From Ceratodon purpureus (taxonomy: Eukaryota > Streptophyta > Bryopsida > Pseudoditrichales > Ditrichaceae): a DNA stretch of 64,000 nt. This document shows, piece after piece, positions 11,399 through 22,050 of this stretch. Each line of letters opens with the position of its first letter. The stretch's first letter is position 1. The stretch spans positions 7,809,778-7,873,777 of the forward strand of contig CM026431.1 in the NCBI GenBank assembly GCA_014871385.1, given 5' to 3'. The notes beneath the pieces were generated by a model. It was not told the origin of the DNA, searched no databases, and worked only from the letters and a program-made list of their open reading frames with translations. Both the position numbers and the translations under genes were made by a program.

Positions 11399-11788
11399 TC
11401 ATTTAAACTTGCTATCCATATTATATTGTCCATTACTCATGACTATATTGTTATTTTCTTGAGGAGTTGAAACATTTAATCTTTTGAAAGTAGTGTTTAA
11501 TTCTTGAATAGGAGATTGATTTTCCTCGTTGAGTTTTTTAGGATAGGCTAATGGTTGATAAGACATAATTACTTGTATTTCATCTCCTCCACAAACACCA
11601 TAGCGTACCAAAGTCCAGTCATGATTGTTCATCTCTCTATGTTTGTATATAAGTACCTGCTCTTTTGCAGGGATATCTTTTCGTGCCTCAATAAAATATT
11701 TAATACTGTTGACAGTATCAAGAATATTTACATTGATAGTAAAATTATCTAACATCACATGACAAGGCAATATAATAAGGATCTTCAT
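11399..11788 (-). CDS. Small ubiquitin-like domain protein
   Basis: ATG at 11788, 129 codons, no intron, AT-rich. Residues 1-75 read like a ubiquitin fold: MKILIILP strand, a FTINV strand followed by DTVNSIKYFIEAR (the DTI-x-VK-x-KI helix of ubiquitin), DIPAKEQVLIY, W-TLVRYGV and EIQVIM as the last strand. The terminal Gly-Gly needed for conjugation is absent; instead a polar Asn/Gln/Ser-rich tail of about 55 residues follows. It is therefore more likely a ubiquitin-like adaptor domain than a modifier. A/T-rich codon use differs from neighbouring genes, so it might be a young retrocopy or transposon-borne gene. Recognition is by pattern only. Confidence 0.5.
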   Translation of the reverse strand: MKILIILPCHVMLDNFTINVNILDTVNSIKYFIEARKDIPAKEQVLIYKHREMNNHDWTLVRYGVCGGDEIQVIMSYQPLAYPKKLNEENQSPIQELNTTFKRLNVSTPQENNNIVMSNGQYNMDSKFK

Positions 11789-12099
11789 TTTGAGTTGTGT
11801 TTCCAATCAACACAAAATTGAAAAAATTGCAATATCAAACTTGAAGTTGGAATAGGAAGTAAAAACAAAATACAATATATTTAAAAGCGTGGATTCCAAT
11901 TTTAATATAAAATATATTATATTTAAGTATAATATATTTGATAATTGACTAAGATATATTTATAAGTATAAAATAACATGTGCTTTTACTTTTATTTTAC
12001 TTTGGTCCAATTTCATCAATCGATGATAAATGAGTCACAGATGAATAAAACCTCCTTCGCACATTTCAACCAAGCCAATGGGCATCAGAGATCCACACC

Positions 12100-12345
12100 G
12101 AAAACCGTCACCGCAGCCAAAATCAACAACATCTTCCACCTAAGCCCCTCAAATCCACCAGTAAGAAAACAAATACTCCATCACTTTATCAGTTTTCCGA
12201 ACATTTAACGTATCACCAACCCAGAACCGCCACTACTCATAAATCCGTCACTAATGAAAAGACCGTCACTAATTATAAAACCGTCACTCATCATAAAACC
12301 GTTAGTACACAAAACTGTCATCAAGCACAAAACCGTCACCAGAAC
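12100..12345 (+). promoter_or_regulatory. Cluster of CCGTCAC motifs upstream of the plastid-type gene
   Basis: AAAACCGTCACC, AAATCCGTCACT, AGACCGTCACT, AAAACCGTCACT, AAAACCGTTAG, AAAACTGTCATC and AAAACCGTCACC follow each other at 15-20 bp spacing between about 12109 and 12345, some 650-880 bp before the ATG at 12992. A similar cluster lies upstream of the CDP-DAG synthase gene (21360-21455). AACCG(T/G) cores resemble MYB sites; binding is not shown. Confidence 0.5.
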
Positions 12346-12991
12346 CAACATGGGTGATATCTATTAGGAACGTACATATAATTATCTCAAATCCACAAAT
12401 GTCAGCCATCATAATGTGGAGTATCGGGTTTGCGCACCCTTCGCTTGTCACAAGGCGAGGTCACAGATACAGTTGCGGAATGAAATGGGACTTGTTTGCG
12501 AAGAAGAAAAGGTTTGTTTGCAAGCTTCGTTGCAGAGAGACGGAGAGAGGGAGGGAGGCCGTTGTGCCATTGATTCTCTCCTCCTCCGCATTGCATTCCG
12601 CCCGTAGCTTCCTGCTCTACGCAAAATTCTCTTCAATTTCATCGCCGGCGCTCTTCTTCTCGTGGTGAGTAGAGCTTGAGAAAGCGTTTCTTAATTCAAC
12701 CGTTTCATCGATCAGCGTGGTTATGATTTTGTAACCCTAGTGGTTTCGTGACGGGCTGCGCCAGGAGGATTTGTTCGCGTTTGATGGTGAGTTGGATTGT
12801 TTGAACGAGTTGTTGATTGTGTCTGTGCGTTTGTGTTTGGATTGACGGTTGATGGATGGTGATTTTTTTGATTGGTGGCGTTTTTGTTGTAGTTTCCGAG
12901 TGAATTTGATGTGCATGGCGGAGGAGAGTTTGAAGGTTTGTTCTGGAATTAGCTGAGGATTGGACGCGGAGTTCGTGAGGATTGTGCCGTC

Positions 12992-15900
12992 ATGATGCTT
13001 CATGGTGTGAGTTCGGCAGTAGTGCATGGTTTGAGTGGGGGTGGATTCGCGCGTCGAGGTGTTTGCGGGGAGGTTGGCGTCCTGGGGAGGCGGTGTGTTC
13101 TACGACGGGGTGATGGTGGCGTTTTGTGTGATGGAATAGGCTCGGTTTCGCATTTTGGAGGGTTTAGAGAGCGGAGTAATTTGGTGAATGTTAGGGTTGA
13201 TTCGTCTGGTTCGTTTGGCGGTGGTGGGAATGCAATTACGGTGGCTGGTTTTGGTGGACGGCGGCATAACCGACGGCGGGAGGCGCCTGGGGGGTCGGTG
13301 AGTGCGAGGAAGCAGCGTGGCGATGATAAGGTGGAGATTACGCTTGATTTTGAGGAATTGAAGCAGAGGGCGGGGGAGGCGGCAGTGGCGAGTAAGAGAG
13401 CTCTGGTGTCGTCTGTTGGTAAAGCAAGACAGGTATGATAATTTTGGACTCAAACTGTACTGAGACGCTATTGCTATGTCTATTGACTATGTTTTGGGAG
13501 CAGCTCATTTCGTGAACAAGATCATTGAGCTTGTAATCAATCATTACGTTGACTTGCTGCCTTGCATTTCAAAAAATAGCATATAATGTATATATGCCTT
13601 CCATTTTATAGCATAATCAGTAAGGAAGTGTAGGTTTTCAGGGTCGGAATTGGCTTGCAAAAATGGTTTTCTATGATATTGGGAAATGGATGATGAGTTT
13701 TTAGCACTAAAATTAGGGGAGCCAGTATTGAGTATGTAGGTATAAGCTTGCCCTAATTGCTGCAATTGCATGAGAGGCTATAATTGGAAGTCGTTTACGA
13801 AGAATTTGAGTTTGGTCGCTATGTCCAGGCAGGTGCAAACTTTGTTCAAGACGGGAAGCAGGCATGGAAGGAGCTGCGGTCCAGTGTGGCTGTTCAAAAT
13901 GATAAGCGCGTGGTAATCGCGGTGAGGCGGTCGACTATTGAGTTTGCTGGGCGAACGCTTATATGGACTGTTCTGACAATCGTATTTGCTAGAATTCTCT
14001 TGGCGTGGGCAAGGCGGTTCCGGTGGGGTTGGGAAGAAGGTTTCAATTGGCCCAGAACTGTTAGAGATCGGAGTTTGGGTGGGAAGGAGGTTGTCGTGAA
14101 GAGTGGAATTAAGCTCTGGGAGGGTGGACCTGCCAAGAAGGCTTTTCGCAAGACAGCATTAGGACTCAGTCCATTGGATTCCGTGATGACTGATACCCGT
14201 TCGGAAAAGGAAATTCATCGTTTGAAGGCTAGTGGCGAACCTTTAACTTCTAAAAAGATACAAAAGGAATCACGGCTACCACCTTGGTGGCCTGCTCCCG
14301 AGCAAGCACCTACGTTGCCGCTTGAGACAACCGCAGAGGCGCAAAGAGAAGCAAACACTCTTTTGAATGGTATGTAGCCTTGGCAATCTAATTTAATTGG
14401 TATTTGAGTACATTAGCTTCGTGAATTTCGAATTTAATTTTTACGCAAGCAAGTTGTAAGATGTTGAGAATGCTTGCATTCGACTGAATGCCATAAAAGA
14501 TGTGGTTGGTTGCATCATTTTCGTGCCTTCTGTGTTGCGCACACTGCATTTAACTACATAGAACAAGAGTAATAGAGCACAAAATAACACGTTATCATTA
14601 GTTTTCTCGGACATAGGATCTTTCATCTTTCTTTCCTTCATTTCTTTTACTTTTTATACGAAATTATATTTCAAGACATTTTCCTCCTGGAAGTTGCACC
14701 TTCAGTTCTATCGGGCGGAGCATATTAGAGGATCATCAGCTTTGAGGTTTGCTTTGTGAGAATGCCTTCAGAGGTAACGATTTAATAACTTTGACCAGTT
14801 TGGTTTAGATATGCTGGAAAGGAGAATGAACGGAATCGACTTTGAACGTCATAACATAATTAAGGTGAGTTACTTCGCTGTCTTCTTCTTTTGTAAGGTC
14901 CACAACTGCATACAACTGTTTTGCACCACAGGAGGTGCGTGATGCTGGTAGTAATAACCGTTTTTCTTTCATCGCATTATTCGCAGTTACGCGAACTTTG
15001 TCGGAATTATGGAGCACGAGTAAGCTTTGAAACAGCAAACACACGTGATACCTTCTATCGGACTGCTGTGCAACTCGTTCATAATGTTTGCGTAAGGTAT
15101 GCTCAGTATATTCATGATGCTTTTAAGTCTATATTCTGGGCATATCGATATTTCTCTCTGTTTGACTTGGCTCAATTTTCATTAGAGTTTCTATGCGTTC
15201 TGATGTTCACTTCAACTCACTGTCTGCCTTTTCTACGTTGTGCCAGTTTTTAGAGAAATATGAGATGTCATCTGAAGATGCTTTAGAAATTGACTGCTTA
15301 CGGTGTATGGAGATACAGTAACTGGCTGAAACTGCCAGGCACACTGTCAGTTACCAGTCCTAACCGTTGTTGAGATTGACATGAGTTGACATTCTGTTTC
15401 GTTGTTACTAGGGGTGGTGAGTTCCCAGACGAGGGCGTGGGTAAGTTTATAGCAGGATTAGCTGGCAATATAGGATTAGATGCAGAGAAAGCTGCCATTA
15501 TGGTTATTGCTTCTGTTGCAGCTCGAACACGAGCAGCTTTCTTACAAACTTGGGTAAGCACATTATTCTGCATTGTACGCCTATGGGCTCCTGTTTAAAT
15601 TGCTTCCGGTGTTTGCTGAGAAAATTAACGACACGAAATGTGACCTTTTGGAAGGAGATATCTCTCTAGTTTTTTGGTATATGGGGTGGGGAGTAGGTTG
15701 GTGACGTGCTTCTCCTAATTAGGTTGAGTTGCGCTTCTGATTATCTGTTGTGTGAATGTAGGCACTACATGAGCGTGGCGAAATTCAGGCAGCACACAAG
15801 GAGCTCGAAGGATTGGTTCGAATTCATGAGAACTTCAGCCCTGTTCGGAATTCTGTAAGTCAAGGCATATTCTGTTTGTAGCATCTGCTTGTATGCATTC

Positions 15901-16349
15901 TCCGGTAATGGCATCATCTAGAATTTTTTCACTTTGATTGTTGGTGCTCTGATCTTTTAAGTACAGTAATGCCAAACCGGAAAGGCATGTCTTCTTGCAA
16001 GCAATTAACGCTGCAAATTTATTCACAGTTCCCTTCACCGTCCGTATTTAGGAACTTTATGCAATTTGTGTGACTATCGAATCTTCATGTACATTGAAGA
16101 AAATAGTAATACCTGTAACCCAGTAGCCTAAACCGTGCCCTCCAAATTAGTTTGCATTTCAAGAGTCCATCGATCGATTATAGCTAATTTCCCTCATTTT
16201 TGCAATTGGTGCAGCCAGAGATGGAGATGGCTGCTAGAGGTCTGACGTACTTACCAGTTGAAGATCGACGTGTGCTGCTGGAAATGTATATCTTCGCCGG
16301 GGGGAGCAACACTCAATGGCTTGCGAAAGAAGCGTTGAGTCTCTTGTAG
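12992..16349 (+). CDS. Conserved plastid-type protein, seven exons, function unknown
   Basis: Exons 12992-13418, 13791-14369, 14809-14864, 14987-15096, 15412-15553, 15762-15854, 16215-16349 join to 514 codons (513 residues) with all phases matching and GT-AG ends. A 5' UTR intron with GTGAGT at about 12665 is likely. The first 100 residues are Gly/Arg/Ser/Val-rich with few acids, as in a chloroplast transit peptide. A helix near 199-218 (TLIWTVLTIVFARILLAWAR) could span a membrane. The following basic, Trp/Pro-rich segment (PPWWPAP) and helical C-terminal half (LRELCRNYGARVSF, GEFPDEGVGKFIAGLA, ARGLTYLPVEDRR) look conserved, but I cannot name the family. The E1 donor at 13419 (GTAAAG) was chosen over GTATGA at 13433 because only the former keeps exon 2 in frame. 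Function is not inferred beyond probable plastid location. Confidence 0.75.
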
Positions 16350-18089
16350 AGCAAATCTGTGTTGTTGGGTGGAAGCATTGAGTTTAGAAGGTCAAAATCA
16401 ATACATCATGCTATCCGATTACCCTAATTATGAGGACTTCAGTTGATGTTATGAATTATTGGTTGAGTAAACACCTGCTGGAGGAGGTAAATTGGGAAGC
16501 TGCAGTTTTGGCATCCAACTAATGAACTTGAGAGGAAATGTAGAAAAGTTGGGTCGAGTAGCATCTTCATACAAGAGTGTACTTTTTATCACCCGATTGT
16601 ATTTTTGATCACCGGATTTTAGTTTTGGTTACCAGATTTCTGCCTGAGGTTGCTTTAGTCGCTTCAATTTTTCCCTTCCTGTATTTCATAATTTTATACA
16701 TCAAAGAACATAAATTCATGAACTAACAAGAAGTTTATGTTATTTTTACCAGGACCCGTCCAGATTTGTCTGATCATGTAGAATGTTGTTCTTATGGGAT
16801 GAATCTAAATTGGACTTCCGGTTCTTCATTGACATGTATCCACTGCCTACTTGATACCATTTCTCAGCAGAAGAACCATCATCATGAAGGTTTGCACCGC
16901 TTGAAGACTCAGTTTATTGCCCCTCGTGCCGTTTCTTTTGTGAGTCGAATCAAAGTGTAAGTATTGTTGTACATGCCAGTCGATCCTCTTATCTGACTTG
17001 ACCATATGCTCAAGGACTGTAGAAGGTGTCTTTGTAGTAGGACCACGCCTCCACGAACTTCAGTGCGTTTCCTGGATAGGAGGTTTTATTGCTGCATCCT
17101 GCTTGTGAGGATTTAAATTTATTGGCGTGGATACCACAGATCATTGACACAGAATTTCCTCTTTCCTCCTCGAGAGTACCGTAGGGAACTCAAGTGATGT
17201 GTTATACCTTTCTCACAAAACCACCTCCTGGGTCGCAGATGTGCAGAATCCTCGCCCTATGCTCAACAGGTTGTCATTGGATAGAGATACCCAGTGGCGA
17301 TAAACTACACGGCTGGTAAGAGGTCACAAAAACTGCTACAGGGGAATCGGAACTGGATACTCACAGACGAAAAACGTAAGAAAACGCATAAAAACGCAAG
17401 AAGACAGTAGAGTCGTCGTGCGCTATTCCTTGCAACGGAATAATATGCTTGAAACAGGAGCGCCTATGCGACGCAACAAGTTGGAGTACTGTTTGCTTGT
17501 CACTTGGGTTTCGTGAGCTTCCTCGCACCAACCTGAGCATTGAGCAAACAGAGGAGCGCATGAAATGCTGAAACAGCAAGGAGCAGTTGAAGACATGGAC
17601 TTGGACTGTAGGAGCGTCAGCACTTCGAACTGTCGTCGTAGACATCACTGGAGAGCGGGTTCGGATGGGAGGATCACATTGCTGAGTCTCGGTTCCATCA
17701 CCTGGAGGTAAAATGGGATCTTCCTCACGTACCAATAATCAGGAGAGCATCCATATCGGTCGAAGCTTTCATTCCGTAACAAAAAGGAGAGCTTACGGAG
17801 CAACCAAATACACCCACGGGTTCCAGGTAAACAACTCAGTTATCACTGTGATTGTCCTCCATTCTTGAGCCGTTTAGGGTTGGAAAAGGTTGCAGTGCTT
17901 TGCTCCAAAACACTATATCTTTGCACAACGTCTAGAGTCGATAGAGCACACGATGGTTGGCTCCAGAATGCTAAATCTGCATTTCTCTAGCTCCGAGCTA
18001 AACCTGTATTTCTTTAGCTCTGTGGTAACAGTGGTTGTGTTGCTTCTGCCAAATCAACAGTTTTTTTGCACTTAGTTTCAAGAATTTGG
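16350..18089. other. Intergenic, no supported gene
   Basis: Holds the 3' UTR of the preceding gene and then unassigned sequence. A 124-codon open frame at 17361-17735 (-) has no motif I recognise. From about 18090 the sequence becomes homologous to the upstream region of the U5 genes in the inverted repeat. Confidence 0.4.
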
Positions 18090-18157
18090 TGCATGTAATC
18101 ACGATGAGCAAGATGAGCTGGGAGTCTGGGGTCCACATCCGAAATGCACGAGTATAT

Positions 18158-18200
18158 GACCCATACTCGATGTCGGGAAACTCCCCCGCTCTTGAATACA
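18158..18200 (+). promoter_or_regulatory. U5 snRNA promoter: upstream element and TATA-like box
   Basis: GACCCATACTCGATG at 18158-18172 lies about 60-74 bp before the U5 start; GAATACA at 18194-18200 lies about 32-38 bp before it. The pair matches the spacing of USE and TATA in plant Pol II snRNA genes (USE consensus RTCCCACATCG), with a lineage-specific USE. Confidence 0.7.
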
Positions 18201-18231
18201 AGTCCCGGTGCGTCATTATCATTCCTCGAAC

Positions 18232-18347
18232 AGCCGGGTGCTCAGCACAGAGCGAACTATTCTTTCGCCTTTTACTAAAGAATACCGTGCGCTGGGCACA
18301 CACACCGGCATATCCCAATTTTTGGATCGCCCCTAGCGGGGCCCAAC
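18232..18347 (+). ncRNA. U5 snRNA (solitary copy)
   Basis: Contains the invariant U5 loop 1 (CGCCTTTTACT) closed by TATTCTTT/AAAGAATA, a lower stem CTCAGC/GCTGGG, a basal stem GCCGGGTG/CACCGGC, the Sm site AATTTTTGG, and a 3' hairpin GCCCC-TAGC-GGGGC. U5 aligns the exons during both catalytic steps of splicing. All pairings are intact, so the gene is probably functional. Ends are set from structure and may be off by a few bases. Confidence 0.92.
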
Positions 18348-18590
18348 CAACGTCAAAACCTAACCCGGACAGCTTCAATCTCTAACAACGTAGGGGAGTG
18401 AGACTGTACATCTATCAGTCCGATCGCGGCGAGTGAGGCCCGCCCGTAGATCTCCAATGACACCGTCGTCAACGCTGTCCTCGGATGCCGGATTCATCAC
18501 ATCGAACTCGAGATACATTGCAACATCTTGGTCGTAGGATCCGAGCAGGCAGTCGAAAATGCAAAAGAACGTTATCGAGATTGTTACAGT

Positions 18591-18662
18591 AGGTCCCGGC
18601 GAGATTTGAACTCGCGTTATTGGATTCAGAGTCTAATGTCCTGACCGCTAGACTACGGGACC
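18591..18662 (-). tRNA. tRNA-Gln (CUG), diverged copy
   Basis: 72 bases, matching the tRNA-Gln genes in the arms except for two anticodon-stem changes. Anticodon loop CTCTGAA gives CUG. Acceptor stem GGTCCCG/CGGGACC and T arm are intact. The anticodon stem TTAGA/TCCAA has one A-C mismatch (position 29/41), so it may be weakened or decaying. Confidence 0.85.
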
Positions 18663-18913
18663 GATCTGAAGAACCGAAGCGCACCTCGGAAACTTATATT
18701 TCGGCACATTTGCAACGAGTCTCTTCAAAGATTTGTCAGATGAAAGCTGCGACGCGTGGCGAGTACCGACAACATAATCACGCTTCCGATGATTTGAATG
18801 TAAGCTCATGTGTTACGAGATGTTGGTCGAAGCGGGGTTTCAAAGTAAGTGGGTTGATGGCGACATGAAAGTTTTGTGCACAGCCAAGTTTGTGATGGCC
18901 GAATTCTACAGTA

Positions 18914-19063
18914 CACTCTATTTTTGGAAATGGTGTACAACTGTACCAAAAATGAACACCAAGCAATGACTAATTACACCCAATTTTTATTTTTTGTAAA
19001 TTGGTGTAATTGGTCACTACTTGGTGTTCATTTTTGGGTAGTCATACACCTTTTCTATTAGTG
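18914..19063. mobile_element. MITE-like hairpin with CACT...TAGTG ends
   Basis: A 150-bp near-palindrome. GGTGTACAACTGTACC...AATGAACACCAAG...AATTACACC on the left pairs with GGTGTAATTGGTCACTACTTGG...TTCATTTTTGGG...CATACACC on the right, with an AT loop near 18990. The ends read CACTC and TAGTG, as in non-autonomous CACTA elements. No clear 3-bp target duplication is visible. Confidence 0.65.
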
Positions 19064-21200
19064 CAAAAAGACTCTAGTCGTGTCTACATCTTTAGCATCC
19101 AGCCGGATCTCGGCCAATGCAGATTATGTTTTATATTCATTTTAGAGAACTAAATTTGTGTTTATTTTTCACCATTTTGTAGTTTTGAACATATAGTTAT
19201 CTGTAAATAATTATCTAAAACACCGCAATCATGTTCTTTTTCTTTTCTTTCTTTTTCTTCTATTTTTAAAATCACTATATTGAGTACTTCACATCAAATC
19301 CATTCAAATATATTTTAATCCAACATCTAGATTTTGAACAATTAACTACCAAGATAATGGAACATATCTCCTAGATGGCATTCATCCAATCTCCAAAAAA
19401 TATTGTAAAATTTATGATTTATTAGTTTTGTTTATATGTGAAACTTGTAAAAAGGGGATGATAGATGAATTTTCTATGCTTCATTTCATATTGAAGTGAT
19501 TTACAAATTTTGTGAAGATTCTAGTTTAAAAACGTTCATAAAAATATGCCCTTAAAATATTCATAAAACTCAACAATAAAAAAATGAAGAAAAATCTTCT
19601 TAATTAAAATGGCACATTTCAATTTATGACAACAAATTTTGCCTATGGATTATAAATATTATTGTAAAAAATCACATTATTTGTAATTTTATGAATTTTG
19701 ATTTCCAAATATCATGAAAAATATTGGTGATAGCAACTATAGATTTAACTTTACGTATGTATTCTAAAATTCATGATCTACAACTTCATTGTAAACGTCA
19801 ACTTGTGGTTTTTCCTTCTACTTCCATGTTATGATGAATACTTACACTTATACATATCTACAAAAATAATAAGGTCTCTTAAATGTTAATTAGAAAAAAA
19901 GTTAATATTTTATTTGTATTCGGACACAAAACTTATTTTTTAAATTTAATTTTTAAAATCTATTATAAAACTTGATCGATCGTATAGATAGACTCTAAAA
20001 TTCAAAGCTAAATTCTTTTATTAATATATAAATTCTATAATATTTGTTCAAATAATACCTTATGATAATTTTTACAAAAACCAAGACTTTTTTTTTAGTT
20101 AAAATTAGATGATAATGTCATGATGTCATTTCAAGTCTATAAAAACAACTTTGATATTTGAATCATCCATAAAAAACCTTAGATTTTTAAAAGATACCAT
20201 GAGCTATACTTTACTTTCTTATTATTTTTGAACTCAAATAGTTGGGTACAAATAAAAGCTTTGTCTTTAAATTAAAAAAACACTAATTTTATTATAAATG
20301 AAGACTAATTTTTATTTTATTTTAGAGACCGTCAAACTCTTCAGATGGGTCTTTCGGCCAAAATTCTTTCAACAATTTAGTAACAACCAAATTTGATAAC
20401 ATAATAAAAACATTCTCACTTTAACTTATGGCTCTTCTCACTTCCACTGTATCCAAAGGCCATCAAGTTCAAAGTTGACTATCGTAGGTTACTAGCAGCT
20501 TGGGCATTGTTTTGCCTAATAATTAATTAAAGTGCCAAAAGTGGTTAGGTAGTTCGAAAATAAATATCTCAAAGTTGGGCATTTTTAAATTCCTCAAAGT
20601 ATTATGGGACAATAGTATCTCAAGGTTAGGCAAACAATATCTCAAAGTCGAGTATTAATATTTCTAAGTTGGGCAAACATAGTCACAAATTTCCAGAAAC
20701 ATTTAGGCAGACTTGAAAATAATTATTTTCTGCCTAAGCTACTAATAACCTACGGTATTCAATGGCCATTTAAAGGTTTTTTCCACTGCTTACTGCCCCT
20801 ATTATAGAAAGGACCTCTGTATGAACAAGCAAGATGATGTAATCAAAACTCGTGGTATCAAAATCAAATACCAGTTTGGTTCGCAAGGGTGTATTGTTCG
20901 TTCCTTTTGCAATGGATTTTTTCACCATTTGTCTCAAAAAAAATTAAAAAATTAAAAATAATTTCAAAATCAAAATCAAAAATAAAATTAAAAATAAAAT
21001 AAAAAATATATATATATATGAAATACCAGATACTTTTACAAACACCTCTGTTCAAGCAAGCATTATTTTCATCCAGTGAAAACACAGTGGGGCCTATTTT
21101 TTTGGAAGTACTAAGTTATGATATGTGCTTGCAAGGCAAAAGCCTTTGATGAGATTCAGATGCTCCTGTGTGCATCATTGACTCCAAGACTCCAAGTCCC
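19064..21200. other. Very AT-rich intergenic region
   Basis: No gene seen. Includes a T/C-rich tract near 19230-19265 and an A-rich low-complexity run with a short TA repeat at 20935-21020. Several phrases such as ATCTCAAAGTTGGGCA recur between 20560 and 20680, suggesting old local repeats. Confidence 0.5.
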
Positions 21201-21359
21201 AGGGTCCCACACAACTTAGTTGAAGGACAGTGGATTGAGAGGACTTAGGCAACAGCGACACTTGCATCTCATCCCGAAGATCCCCCTCGCTCCCCTGCCA
21301 CCTCACCCCCTTCAACCTCACAACTCACGCCCACCCCACTCCCCCTCTTCAGAACCCAT

Positions 21360-21455
21360 GCCCAACACCGTCACTGCACCCCTAAGTCCGTCACTGCACC
21401 CCTAAGTTCGTCACTGCACCCTAAAACCGTCACTTCACTCTATAACCGTCTTTTT
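21360..21455 (+). promoter_or_regulatory. Cluster of CCGTCACT motifs upstream of the CDP-DAG synthase gene
   Basis: CACCGTCACTGCACCCCTA, AGTCCGTCACTGCACCCCTA, AGTTCGTCACTGCACCCTA, AAACCGTCACTTC and TAACCGTC are arranged at about 20 bp intervals. The core is the same as in the cluster at 12100-12345 before another gene for a plastid-type protein. Shared regulation is an inference. Confidence 0.5.
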
Positions 21456-21960
21456 ATCTTAAACCGGTAGTCCCCCATTCACTCCCGAGGTTACCCCACC
21501 TGTTTCTATATTCTGAGTCAAAATAACTTGACCACTCCTCTAATTTGCAGAAAGTTCCGAGAGAGGTGGAGAGACTCACAGGATTAGGGTTCTTAATGGT
21601 GCAGAGTGTGTCCCTGACTCCCGGTTTAACTCGGTTGAAGTTGATTTATAATATTGGTGTATTTTTAAATGATGTGCTATCTTGAAAGAGGAAGTTTAGG
21701 TGTAAATAGTAGTTTCTTTGAAGTTTCTATTTACAAGTCAAAAGTGGCTTGATTGGGCACCTAATTGAAGAGAGTTTGGATAATGCTTTGATAGAAATGG
21801 AGAGTAATTACAAAATTAAGATAGAAATGAAGAAAGCTGGCTATTGCTGCTTTATATATGCTTTAAAATATTCAAAAAATTCCCAATTCAATTTTTAATA
21901 ACTTTCTACAACTCCAAAACTTGGCTCCTCGGCATCCTTGGACTATGTGTGAAACGCCCC

Positions 21961-22050
21961 TTACTACTTATTACTCACTACTCACTACTCACTACTCACT
22001 CCCACTGGGACCCACCCCCTTAGAATCTCCTCCCTCCCTCCCCCCTCACT
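21961..22050. repeat. ACTCACT tandem tract and CCT-rich tract
   Basis: TTACTCACTACTCACTACTCACTACTCACT is a short tandem array, followed by a pyrimidine-rich CCTCCCTCCCTCCCCCCTC tract. These look like core-promoter/leader features of the downstream gene. Confidence 0.5.

Larger units (their letters stand above)
18090..18870 (+). repeat. Solitary diverged U5/tRNA-Gln module, paralogous to 30310-31105
   Basis: The order of landmarks (ATCACNATGAGCAAG block, upstream element, TATA-like box, U5, CGAGCAGGCAGT block, antisense tRNA-Gln, GTTGGTCNAAGC block) matches the left arm of the inverted repeat at 30310-31105 in the same orientation. RNA-coding parts are nearly unchanged while spacers have drifted strongly. 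This is an older copy of the module that makes up the palindrome arms. Confidence 0.85.

Noticed and set aside
13433-13790. GTATGA at 13433 as donor of the first intron in the plastid-type gene
   Set aside because: It leaves exon 2 out of frame with any acceptor, whereas GTAAAG at 13419 joins in phase.
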